Below, piece after piece: positions 47,623-55,979 of a DNA stretch of 64,000 nt (its first letter is position 1; the number at the start of each line of letters is the position of its first letter). The DNA is taken from assembly GCA_016839055.1 (NCBI GenBank), contig JAEKNX010000017.1, forward strand, positions 1-64,000. Direction: 5' to 3'. The notes beneath the pieces were generated by a model. That model saw only the letters and a program-made list of their open reading frames with translations, was not told the DNA's origin and made no database searches. Source of the DNA: Spirochaetales bacterium (GTDB lineage Bacteria > Spirochaetota > Spirochaetia > UBA9216). A program made the translations under genes and the position numbers.

Positions 47623-48375
47623 TCAATTCAGCAGGTTCCACCAGTCGATCGATTCAAAGACAGTTTTTGCCATATATTGTCCGCCGTGTTGATTAAGGTG
47701 TAATCCGTCAATAATATAAAGCTCTTTCCGGCCGGTAAAAGCCTTATTTAAATCAATCATTTCAATATTCATTTCACTGCAAATTTGTTTCACATCCGGA
47801 ACTATTTCATTCTGAATAACATCACCCTGTATTCTGTATGCGCCTGAATATGCCGGAATTGACGTCATGATAATGACTCTCGGTTTCGACGGAAGATTCA
47901 GATAAGCTGCAACGAGAGCTCTATAATCAATATTGAAAGCCACTCTGTTCCAGTTGAATGTTTTAGAATCATTGGAACCTAGCATGAAAAAAACAATATC
48001 GGGAAAAAAATCGACCGACTTCTCATACTCCGACAGACTAACATAGGGCTTATTAGCCTGCCCCATCACACATGCGCCGGAGACACCGAAATTCTCAACA
48101 ATGTACTTTTCATCCAGCAGCTCATCGAGCTGAGTCGGATAGTTATACATCTTCTTATTCGGCATGAGAAAACCTTCGGTAATGCTATCTCCAATGCAGG
48201 CTACCCTGATTCCATCAGCTGGATATTCAGGGATTGTAGTACAGGAGATAAGGGCTGCAGCAAGCAGACAGATAAGAACCGGGAATACAATGAGTTTCTT
48301 AAAAGCACTTTCTAATCGAGTATTTTCTTTAAGTTTGGAATACAAATTTACATTTTGTTTATCAATTGAATCCAT
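47623..48375 (-). CDS. GDSL/SGNH-family lipoprotein hydrolase
   Basis: 250 residues. Hydrophobic segment followed by lipobox ALISC, then the SGNH blocks: CIGDSITEG (Ser), GVSGACVMG (Gly), MLGSNDSKTF (Asn) and DGLHLNQHG (Asp and His). An esterase or acyl hydrolase anchored in a membrane outside the cytoplasm. An unusually long charged N-terminus (about 25 residues) precedes the hydrophobic segment. AGGTGA lies upstream of the ATG. Confidence 0.87.
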   Translation of the reverse strand: MDSIDKQNVNLYSKLKENTRLESAFKKLIVFPVLICLLAAALISCTTIPEYPADGIRVACIGDSITEGFLMPNKKMYNYPTQLDELLDEKYIVENFGVSGACVMGQANKPYVSLSEYEKSVDFFPDIVFFMLGSNDSKTFNWNRVAFNIDYRALVAAYLNLPSKPRVIIMTSIPAYSGAYRIQGDVIQNEIVPDVKQICSEMNIEMIDLNKAFTGRKELYIIDGLHLNQHGGQYMAKTVFESIDWWNLLN

Positions 48376-48470
48376 ATGATCACCTTTTTTAAATTACATT
48401 TTCTTTATTTCAACCTACAATACATTATCAATATTGTATCTTCGCCCATCGGCCGGACAGGAAGGCTTTG

Positions 48471-48650
48471 ATGAAAAGTATAATCGAAATACTTGGCGGA
48501 GCCTATGTCTTCATGGAAATTTCTTACAATATTCGGAAATGTTTCGAGGATTATCTCACTGATTCCAACAGCACATTTCTTGCGATGTTCAGAGTGCTTG
48601 AGGAACATCTGCCGAATATAATATGCGAAGCTGGCCACAGGCCAATTTGA
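48471..48650 (+). mobile_element. Transposase N-terminal fragment (IS remnant)
   Basis: Reads MKSIIEILGGAYVFMEISYN, then RKCFEDYLTDSNSTFLAMFR and VLEEHLPN, which resembles the N-terminus of ISNCY/IS1182-like transposases (ILGGxQ ... FEEYLT ... RVLEEYLP), from memory. It keeps its own AGGAAGG ribosome site but is cut after 59 codons, and the serine hydrolase remnant begins there. Confidence 0.45.
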
Positions 48651-49549
48651 GTGACGCGATCCGGGGGCAATACCTTGGGATTCACAGCATTCAAATTGCC
48701 CGGAACGGGGTGCTTGTTCTGGATGCCTACTTACCCCCTTTCGAGGAAGGTGAGCGGCTGAGCCTGCGTCACCTGCTGACAATGACTACCGGACTGGATT
48801 CGAGGGATTCCTACCTTTACCGCTGGGCGGGGCTTAACCGGATGCGCGCAACCAGTGACTGGGTAGGACACATCCTTGATCTGCCGATGGCGGCAGAGCC
48901 GGGCAGCAGGTTCGACTACAGTAATATGGCGTCCCACCTGCTTTCGGCGATTATTACAAAAACCACGGGGCTCTCTGCTCTGGCCTTCGGACGGGAGAAC
49001 CTTTTCGGCCCGCTGGGCATCACCGATATCACCTGGCCGACGGACCAGCCGGGGAAGAGCATCGGCAATGCAGAGATGCGGATGAAACCCCGGGATACGG
49101 CCGAAAACAATACCGGATGGGGCAATATGGAGCTTAGGCCTACGGACCTGGCAAAAATTGGACAACTGGTGCTCAATGATGGACTTTGGGAAGGACGGAG
49201 GATAATCTCCGCAGGTTACCTGAAGGCCGCCACCTCTCCCCAGATACATGTGGAAACTGCGCAATTCCACTACGGATTTCAGTGGTGGCTCTTTGAGCCG
49301 GGAATACCGACGGCCCTGGGCTACTGGGGACAGTATCTGATAGTATTCCCCGAGGAGAATCTGGTTGTGGTTTTTACAAGCGACCTGACCGAGCGAAACA
49401 TGGATAAACCCTATATCCTTTTCTCAACCTACATCAGGCCGGCTCTGCTTTCAAAAGATCCCATACCGGAGAACAAGGAGGCTGTTGAGGCTCTCAAATT
49501 GTTTATTCCGTTAAGCTTTGTAATTTTTTTAATCGGTCAACAGTTATGA
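48640..49549 (+). pseudogene. Serine hydrolase (beta-lactamase family) lacking the SxxK site
   Basis: Clear class C beta-lactamase/serine hydrolase pattern (LSLRHLLTMTTGLDS, FDYSNMASHLLSAII, NTGWGNMELRPTDLAKIGQL, YGFQWW). The N-terminus is cut by the transposase fragment. Internally VLVLDAY runs straight into LPPFEEGERLSLRHL, so the stretch with the catalytic SxxK is missing, probably by recombination between two similar VLDAY-like sequences. The C-terminus reads into the antisense of the DUF3781 gene (overlap 49503-49549). Not functional as a hydrolase. Confidence 0.8.
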
Positions 49550-49781
49550 CTCTAAAAGTATTAGAATTAACAGTTACTCTGATATTTATATCTTTGTTTG
49601 TAATATAGTAATTTTTACCGATTCTGGAATAAAACTCTTCAGGGGTGTCACTTAGCACTCTGATTATAAAAGCTTCAATTTGGTTAATTGTAAAATTCAT
49701 ACTCAGTTTCTTATTTATTCTTCCGTAGACGAGTTCAGTATAACAAATGTTCTTAATAATTTCTTTCTTATTATTTATCAT
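49503..49781 (-). CDS. DUF3781 family protein
   Basis: 92 residues. Full-length family pattern: NICYTELVYGRINKKLSMNF, then EEFYSRIGKNYYITNKDINI and NTFRVITVDRL. Function unknown. Lies directly downstream of the broken HAD gene. Confidence 0.85.
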   Translation of the reverse strand: MINNKKEIIKNICYTELVYGRINKKLSMNFTINQIEAFIIRVLSDTPEEFYSRIGKNYYITNKDINIRVTVNSNTFRVITVDRLKKLQSLTE

Positions 49782-49807
49782 AAATCTTCATTACCCCATT
49801 AGCTCAG

Positions 49808-50374
49808 TCAGAGAATCAATTGCGCATTAAGAAAATAATCCTTCGATGGTTTTCAAAAAACGGGAATTGATAATCCGGTTACAGATTCAATCAAACAGAC
49901 AAAGGCTCCGGTATCGATTTGTTTTTTCTTATATTTCAAATAGTAGGTAGACCTTGATGCGGTGATAATTTTTGCTCCTTCGGCAATGTGATCAATCACT
50001 GTTTGTAGGTTATTATATGAGAAATTATTTTTTTCAAAGTCAAGGAGAATAATCAATTCCGGCATATTAGACGAATGAGTTGCGTGTATTTGAGAGATTT
50101 CACTTTCATTCCCGACAACATATACATTATTTATTTTATTTCTTTCTAAATATTTATTTATTGAATCAATTGGAGTATATATAATTTCAGTAGAGACCGT
50201 AATTCCAATGGCTCTAAGCCTTTGAACCTGCAAATCATGCGATTTAATAGAGTTAGTTGCTAATAAAAAATCACTGCCGGTATTCTGAAGAAATTGCATG
50301 AATTGCTTTGAATTATTCAATTCACTGCTGCCATCTAAAATTGTTCCATCAATATCTATAATATAACTTTTCAT
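49808..50374 (-). pseudogene. Truncated HAD-IIA (NagD-like) phosphatase
   Basis: Starts normally (ATG 50374, GGAAG five bases upstream) with motif I YIIDIDGTILDGSSELNNSK and motif II LLATNSIKS. A TGA at 49853-49855 interrupts GLSIPVF-stop-KPSKDYFLN, where the family has GKPSxxYF. The frame continues 14 codons, then stops again, and the magnesium-binding motif IV region is absent. So it has both a nonsense codon and a missing 3' third. Confidence 0.75.
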
Positions 50375-50441
50375 TCTAACTTCCATTATATAGCATCTTT
50401 TCTCTTCATGGTAGAACTCCTATAATTTTTTTAAGTACAGA

Positions 50442-50472
50442 TTGACTTTACCCTCAGGGCAAGGTGTATGCT
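50442..50472 (+). promoter_or_regulatory. MerR-type promoter with 19-base spacer
   Basis: TTGACT (50442-50447) and TATGCT (50467-50472) separated by 19 bases, longer than the normal 17 and typical of promoters untwisted by MerR-family activators. An imperfect dyad ACCCT...AGGT lies in the spacer. It is 32 bases before the MerR gene. Confidence 0.6.
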
Positions 50473-50504
50473 AGGTAGAAGATGCACTGCAGGGGGAATA
50501 CACT

Positions 50505-51338
50505 ATGTTATCTATTGGAGAGTTTTCAAATATATGCAAGGTAACCACAAAGACACTTCGTTATTATGCTGAAATCGGGTTAATTCTGCCTGATGAAATC
50601 AAGCCTGAAACCGGTTATAGATATTATTCTATAAAGCAATTAGAGAAGATGTTATTTATCAACCGACTGAAAGCATATAATTTTTCATTGGAGGAAATTA
50701 AAACAATAATAGAATCGGGGGAATTACAGGATGAAAAACTTTTTAGAGAGTTAAGCAGGAAGAAAGAGGAAATTGAGAAACAATTACAGAAATATGAAAA
50801 AACTATAGAGCAATTAGATAGCGATATATCAAATTTGAAACAAGGCAAATCAATCATGTCATATTTGAAAAACATTGATGTTCAACTTGTAGAAGTTCCT
50901 GATATGAATCTTCTATTCATCCGTAAGACTATTCATGAGGACGAAATTAAAAAAGAATATGGTATCTGCTTTGGTTCATTATTCAGAAAAATTACAGACG
51001 AAAAGTTAACCCAGGCAGCTCCGCCGATGGTGCTTTTTCACAGTGCGGAGTTTAGTTCATTTGGACTTGATACCGAATTTGCAGTCCCTGTAAAAGATTG
51101 GGTTAAGGGCACAAGAGATTTCACCCCGGAACTTTGCCTGAAAACAATACTGCGCGGGCCTTACTGCGACCTGTCCTCTGTATATACAAAACAACGCAAC
51201 TGGGCAGAAAAGGAAGGCTACGAACCAGATGACGCGCTTTATGAGGTATATGTAACCGACCCTTCCCAGGTAACAGATGAAAGTGAGCTTATAACTGAAG
51301 TCTACTATCCTGTTAAAAAGAAATCAGAGGACCTCTGA
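50505..51338 (+). CDS. MerR-family regulator with GyrI-like sensor domain
   Basis: 277 residues. MerR helix-turn-helix (IGEFSNICKVTTKTLRYYAE), coiled-coil (about 75-115), then a GyrI/BmrR-like effector-binding domain (VQLVEVPDMNLLFIRKTI ... EVYVTDPSQV). Probably activates its own operon with the following serine hydrolase on binding a small hydrophobic or cationic compound. First gene of the pair. Confidence 0.92.
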   Translation: MLSIGEFSNICKVTTKTLRYYAEIGLILPDEIKPETGYRYYSIKQLEKMLFINRLKAYNFSLEEIKTIIESGELQDEKLFRELSRKKEEIEKQLQKYEKTIEQLDSDISNLKQGKSIMSYLKNIDVQLVEVPDMNLLFIRKTIHEDEIKKEYGICFGSLFRKITDEKLTQAAPPMVLFHSAEFSSFGLDTEFAVPVKDWVKGTRDFTPELCLKTILRGPYCDLSSVYTKQRNWAEKEGYEPDDALYEVYVTDPSQVTDESELITEVYYPVKKKSEDL

Positions 51339-51356
51339 ATGATTAAGGAGAAAACT

Positions 51357-52340
51357 ATGAGTCAGGCAAAAATTAAAGAATTGGAAAATATAATAAACAA
51401 TGAGTACAGCAACACGGCAGGTATTGTTGTACTCAAAAACGGTAAATCAGTATACGAGAATTATTTTAAGGGCTGCACTTCTGACAGCCGAATCCATATT
51501 TATTCAGTAACCAAAAGCATTATATCTATCCTGATTGGTATTGCCGTGGACAAGGGTTATATCGAAAACATCAACCAGAGGGTAGTAGATTTCTTTCCGG
51601 ATTACAGGGTAAAAAGAGGAGAGAAAACAATACAAAAAATCACGCTAAAAAATCTGCTGACAATGACAGCTCCGTATAAATACAATCTTTCCACACCCTA
51701 CATAAGGTATTTTACAAGTGATGACATGGTAAAATTCTCTCTTGATCTATTAGGAGGAAAGCAGCTGCCCGGCAAGTTCAGATACACTCCCCTGATAGGA
51801 CCGGATATACTATCAGGCATTCTTGTTAAAGCAACCGGGCAATCTGTCTTTGATTTTGCAACAGAAAACTTATTCTCACCACTAGGCATTACTGTTGAGA
51901 GTAATTTAATTTTCAACAGTAAAGAAGAGCAGTTTGCATTTAATAAAGCTACAAACATCAGCGGCTGGGTTAATGATAAAACAGGTGTAAACACAGCAGG
52001 ATGGGGCCTCACCCTATCAGCTGGAGACATGGCAAAGATAGGACAATTATTCTTAAATGACGGGCTGTGGAATGAAAAAGTTATTGTATCGGCAAACTAC
52101 CTGCAGGAGAGCTCAAAGGAGCACAGCCGTTGGGAAAAACAAAACCTGTCATACGGATATTTATGGTGGATTATCGATGCTGACCAGGCGTCCTGTGCGG
52201 CTATGGGTGATGGAGGCAATGTAATCTACTTCAATAAGGAGAAAAATATAGTTATTTCTATTGCCGCTCTCTTCGTAAGAAACCCAAAAGATAGATTAGA
52301 ATTAATAAGAGAGCATATCGAGCCGCTATTTGAGAACTGA
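51357..52340 (+). CDS. Serine hydrolase (beta-lactamase family, class C-like)
   Basis: 327 residues with SVTK as the SxxK site (near residue 55), LKNLLTMTAPY, and a downstream FRYTPLIGPDILSGILVKAT region where class C enzymes carry YxN. Start at ATG 51357 with AAGGAG six bases upstream; an in-frame ATG at 51339 exists. No signal peptide, so a cytoplasmic esterase or amidase is more likely than a periplasmic beta-lactamase. Adjacent to the MerR gene. Confidence 0.87.
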   Translation: MSQAKIKELENIINNEYSNTAGIVVLKNGKSVYENYFKGCTSDSRIHIYSVTKSIISILIGIAVDKGYIENINQRVVDFFPDYRVKRGEKTIQKITLKNLLTMTAPYKYNLSTPYIRYFTSDDMVKFSLDLLGGKQLPGKFRYTPLIGPDILSGILVKATGQSVFDFATENLFSPLGITVESNLIFNSKEEQFAFNKATNISGWVNDKTGVNTAGWGLTLSAGDMAKIGQLFLNDGLWNEKVIVSANYLQESSKEHSRWEKQNLSYGYLWWIIDADQASCAAMGDGGNVIYFNKEKNIVISIAALFVRNPKDRLELIREHIEPLFEN

Positions 52341-52451
52341 AAAGAAAGCATCTCCGAAATAAGAATCACCCAGAAAATGTTACAGGTACCCGGAGTTCGG
52401 ACCAAAGCCAGTCCTTCCCGGAAACCCGCAAAAAAATTGGAATGATATTTT

Positions 52452-53243
52452 CTATCTAACAACTCTTGGAGTGCGTCTTAAATAACGCTCAGTAAAGATA
52501 TCATCATTCATGCCAATATTATATTCAACGCGAGAAAAGGAAAGAACAGTATTACTGCCGGTATCTATATTACTGACCTCAATTTTTGTAATGGTTGGGA
52601 AACCCTGGATAACCTCTGTCTCCAGTGCCTTAACAATACGGTATTTTTGATTCGCCTTGTTATAGTACTCAGCCTTCATTGGAAGAAAGCTGTTTTTATC
52701 AATAACAACGTCATAGTAGGCAAACTCAACACTTTCTTTGTCGACAGGTACGTTTCGAAGAATATAAGAGTTTTCATTCTCCTCAATTATTTCGTGCGTA
52801 TCCACATTTACCACCCTACCGGACAGATCTTCATAAAAGAAATCTGAACCTACAAAACTGTTGCGCACATCTGAAGCTGCTATTCTTTTAACAAGATCTA
52901 AAGCCGGTATATACAACCAGCGATGATCCCCCTGTGTGATATTCGTCTGTACAAGGAGTACCATCTTTCTCACATCCGAAGGTTTCGAAAAATAGAAATA
53001 GTATGACTGTTCTTTATCCTCTACTTTATCTTTACGAAGAAAAACAAAGGTCCTGGTTCTTATTTTTCCATTATTGTCAGTGATAACCATCTCGGCACGT
53101 GTTCTACTGTCATCACCTAAGTAAAAAGCCTGGTGCATGGCCTTTGCAGCGATATCATTCGCTGTAGTCTGTGCAAACAGGCTTGAAGCAAAGGCAATAA
53201 ACATCATTAAAGACAATAAACCTGTTTTCGTTGTTCTGTTCAT
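52452..53243 (-). CDS. LolA-like outer-membrane lipoprotein-sorting family protein
   Basis: 263 residues with a signal peptide (ending near ASSLFAQTT). The pattern MVITDNNGKIRTRTFVFLRK and TNITQGDHRWLYIPALDLVK matches the LolA-like family that binds lipids or lipoproteins in the periplasm, often with RND-type exporters. Here it stands alone. Confidence 0.83.
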   Translation of the reverse strand: MNRTTKTGLLSLMMFIAFASSLFAQTTANDIAAKAMHQAFYLGDDSRTRAEMVITDNNGKIRTRTFVFLRKDKVEDKEQSYYFYFSKPSDVRKMVLLVQTNITQGDHRWLYIPALDLVKRIAASDVRNSFVGSDFFYEDLSGRVVNVDTHEIIEENENSYILRNVPVDKESVEFAYYDVVIDKNSFLPMKAEYYNKANQKYRIVKALETEVIQGFPTITKIEVSNIDTGSNTVLSFSRVEYNIGMNDDIFTERYLRRTPRVVR

Positions 53244-53390
53244 TAAGTATTTCCTTCTTTATTTTTGGATTTTTGAAAAGGGTATCAACTGCAAAAATGT
53301 AACATATACAATTTTGATTGAATAACTCTTTTCTACAATCAATCAGTAAATTCTTAATTTTAATTAAGTTAAGTAACGCACTTTAAACAA

Positions 53391-53675
53391 TTAGCTTCGG
53401 ACTGTCAATGTTAATGACTTTTTATAAACGTCCCCACGAGCACCAGCCTTTAAGACATAGACCATTAAAGCATCGTCTTCAATCACATAAATCACACAGT
53501 AGGAACCTATTCTTATTCTGTATGCGTTTTCTTCTCCGGAAAGTTTTTTATGACCTGAGGGTATAGAATCTGAGGCAAGATTTTCTATAGCTGAAAATAT
53601 CCGCTCCGCATCCTTTTTTCGAAGCGTACTAAGGTACTTGATTACTTTCTTTATAATTTGGACTTTATAAACCAA
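53391..53675 (-). CDS. RelE/ParE-family toxin
   Basis: 94 residues. Typical pattern: KYLSTLRKKDAERIFSAIEN, KKLSGEENAYRIRIGSYCVI and YVLKAGARGDVYK. RelE-fold ribonuclease or gyrase toxin. I start at TTG 53675, overlapping the stop of a truncated antitoxin. The TTG start and the loss of the antitoxin suggest that the toxin is weakly expressed, inactive, or neutralised from elsewhere. Confidence 0.8.
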   Translation of the reverse strand: MVYKVQIIKKVIKYLSTLRKKDAERIFSAIENLASDSIPSGHKKLSGEENAYRIRIGSYCVIYVIEDDALMVYVLKAGARGDVYKKSLTLTVRS

Positions 53676-53718
53676 GCTGTTTTTTCGCCTCAATTAAACC
53701 CTGACATACAGTTGTCAT
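53665..53718 (-). pseudogene. Antitoxin remnant upstream of the RelE-like gene
   Basis: The frame MTTVCQGLIEAKKQLGL-stop keeps only the conserved antitoxin tail (QGLIEAKKQLGL) with the normal overlap into the toxin gene. Everything before is lost, replaced by AT-rich sequence. Confidence 0.6.
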
Positions 53719-53766
53719 ATATAAATAATATAATTATTAAGAAACAATACAACTGGAGGAGAAAAT

Positions 53767-54035
53767 ATGGGATATTATGTTGATCTAAAAAGTAAAAGTA
53801 TTGATGGATATAAAGATATTTTGAAATCAACAGAGCTAATTCCAAGCTGAAAAATACTCTAAAGTTATATGAAATGATTTTGACGGCTGATAAAAGAGAA
53901 TTACTATCAAAGAAAACAGGAATAGATAAAAATGAAATCTTGAAACTTACAAAATTAACCGATCTTTCTCGAATAAGATGGGTTAATCATACATTTGCTT
54001 ATATAACTGTGGAAAACATCTTCTCTTCGCAGTAG
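53767..54035 (+). pseudogene. Broken DUF4332-like gene
   Basis: Strong ribosome site GGAGGAG before ATG 53767. The first 27 codons (MGYYVDLKSKSIDGYKDIL...) end at TGA 53848; the second half continues in another frame (from about 53844: KLKNTLKLYEMILTADKREL...) to 54035. It resembles small DUF4332-type proteins opening MGYYIDL; a small deletion with frameshift explains the break. Confidence 0.6.
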
Positions 54036-54200
54036 TTTTTCATGGGTACGGGGTGCAGCAAGGGCCGACACTCGGGGGGAATTGCAGTCAAATTATGAAT
54101 TGCTGATCGACTATAGTGTTAGGTTTTCCAGTTAAAAAGCAGTATATTATTCAAGAAGCAAAATGATTTTAATTAAATATTTTTAATCAGGAGGAAGGCA

Positions 54201-54413
54201 ATGTCGTTTTTAGAGGGAAAGCCCATTTGGATGCACTGGATATTTTATGTAATTCTCTGCGGTATTATTTTTGGAATCTCTTATGGAATGATCTTTTTAC
54301 TGGCCCTGCGCTGGTGGGTTACAGTACTTGCCATTCTATCTGCCGGAATGATCTGGGGAACAATTGTTTTCAAGCAGGCTTCTCCAGCTGAGCCTGAAGT
54401 TAAGAAAGAGTAA
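54201..54413 (+). CDS. Small two-helix membrane protein
   Basis: 70 residues with two hydrophobic helices (about 12-33 and 37-57) and a charged C-terminus ending PEVKKE. GGAGG lies seven bases before the ATG. Family unknown. Confidence 0.7.
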   Translation: MSFLEGKPIWMHWIFYVILCGIIFGISYGMIFLLALRWWVTVLAILSAGMIWGTIVFKQASPAEPEVKKE

Positions 54414-54502
54414 TTATTAACATCCTCTGTCCTAAACCATCGGCGTTTACTTGCAGAAGTTTCAGAGAAAATGATTACCCAGACAGCCTTGATATTTAAT
54501 TT

Positions 54503-54615
54503 GGGCGTTACCCCGCCCTTCGGGCGCGGTCAGGCCATTCCAGGCTACGCTAACGCTCCGGACTATAACGCTCCGCGTTTTAGTCCGCCTCCGGCGCCTT
54601 GCAAGTCCTTAACGC
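54503..54615 (+). repeat. Dispersed hairpin repeat, copy B
   Basis: Starts GGGCGTTACC and ends CCGCCTCCGGCGCC...CTTAACGC. Contains a 5-bp hairpin at 54514-54526 and a 12-bp hairpin with one T-T mismatch at 54559-54587 (arm CGGACTA-T-AACGC). Two further perfect hairpins follow: 54617-54639 (arm AATGATTTAC) and 54645-54663 (arm GTTTTGC). Confidence 0.75.
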
Positions 54616-54698
54616 TAATGATTTACTTCGTAAATCATTCAGGAGTTTTGCCTTTAGCAAAACATCCATGGAGGCTAATTAGACAGCCCAGCAATTAC

Positions 54699-54755
54699 AT
54701 GGCACATATTTTTTAAGATTTCCGATACGAGTTTTTATATCAGAATTATCAATTG
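54699..54755. repeat. Fragment duplicated from the HNH nuclease gene
   Basis: 57 bases nearly identical (about five differences) to 63485-63541 inside the HNH nuclease gene, in the same orientation. It lies 84 bases after repeat copy B. No open frame; a relic of a second HNH gene copy or of a recombination event. Confidence 0.75.
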
Positions 54756-54764
54756 ATAGGAGAT

Positions 54765-55970
54765 TTAAATATGTGTTACAAGATAAAGCAAAAGGTCTAC
54801 AGCCTTTTCAGCCGATCTCAGAGGCAGATACTCCTGAGCACTGTGAAAGTTATGGGCACCGGTAAAGATGTTTAGAGTCGGCAAGCCTTTCATTCCTAGA
54901 GCCGAACCGTCATAACCGCCGCGCATGGACAGGGGAATTCCTTTAATCTCGAGTGCTTCCATACCCTCACGGACTGTCTTAAGCAGTTTTGGATTTTCAC
55001 TTAAAGCTTTAGCGCAGTCGCCGTATCTTTCTGTATATTCGATAGTACAGTTTTTAAACTTAAGAGCGAGTTCAAACAACATCTTTTTACGGTTTTCATA
55101 GCTCTCTTTATCAAAGTCCCTAACGTGTATTTTGGCTGTTGTTTCCACAGTTGAACCATTTAAGTTACTAAGATAGAAAAAGCCCTCTTTTTTTTCTGTA
55201 TGTTCAGGTCTTTCGGTTTCCGGCAGCCCCTGGATATACTCCTGAGCCTGCAGGATGCTGTTGACCATCTTTCCCTTGGCACTCATGGGATGGGCAGTAA
55301 CACCTCTGAAGGTTACTAGTGCCTCTCCGGCCCACCAGTTCTCAATGACATACTCTCCAATACCGCAGCAGTCCAGACATACACCGTAGCTGCCGCGAAC
55401 CAGACTCATATCTAAGGCCTTAGCACCGACGAGACCTTTTTCTTCATCTGGGACAAAAATAATCTGAATATCTCCGTGAGGAATTTCATCATTATTTTTC
55501 AGATATTTCACAAGTGCCATAACCTCGGCAATGGCTATTTTATCATCGGCTCCCAGAAGGGTATCTCCGGAAGTAACAATAAGGGTATCACCCACATAAT
55601 TACTCAGTTCGCTGTTTTCTGAAACCAAGATGCTGGATTTTTCGTTCAACGAAACGTCACCGCCGGGATAATTTTCAATAATTCTGGCCTTAGTATTTCC
55701 CGGAAGGTCTGCGGCAGTATCAAGGTGCGCAAAAAGAGTAACCTTTTCCAGACTGCTGTTATTACCGGGTAACTGGCCGCCGCAGATGGCATTGTCCAGA
55801 AGAAAGAGCTCTGAAAGACCCAGGTCTGTCATCTCCTGATGCAGAAGCTTTGCAAGGCTATTCTGCCCGGGAGAACTAGGAACTTCTTCATTATCATGAC
55901 TGACCTTTGTGTCGATTTTTGTGTAACGTAAGAAATCTTCCAGTAGGTCTTTATAATTATCGTTTTTCAT
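54765..55970 (-). CDS. pepT: Peptidase T (tripeptide aminopeptidase, M20)
   Basis: 401 residues. Zinc ligands and active-site pattern of M20B: FAHLDTAADLPGN, LGADDKIAIAE, FVPDEEKGLVGAKALD. Releases N-terminal residues from tripeptides in the cytoplasm. Last gene of the oligopeptide-uptake operon, nine bases after the ATPase gene, so imported peptides are cut directly. Confidence 0.93.
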   Translation of the reverse strand: MKNDNYKDLLEDFLRYTKIDTKVSHDNEEVPSSPGQNSLAKLLHQEMTDLGLSELFLLDNAICGGQLPGNNSSLEKVTLFAHLDTAADLPGNTKARIIENYPGGDVSLNEKSSILVSENSELSNYVGDTLIVTSGDTLLGADDKIAIAEVMALVKYLKNNDEIPHGDIQIIFVPDEEKGLVGAKALDMSLVRGSYGVCLDCCGIGEYVIENWWAGEALVTFRGVTAHPMSAKGKMVNSILQAQEYIQGLPETERPEHTEKKEGFFYLSNLNGSTVETTAKIHVRDFDKESYENRKKMLFELALKFKNCTIEYTERYGDCAKALSENPKLLKTVREGMEALEIKGIPLSMRGGYDGSALGMKGLPTLNIFTGAHNFHSAQEYLPLRSAEKAVDLLLYLVTHI

Positions 55971-55979
55971 ATTTCTACC

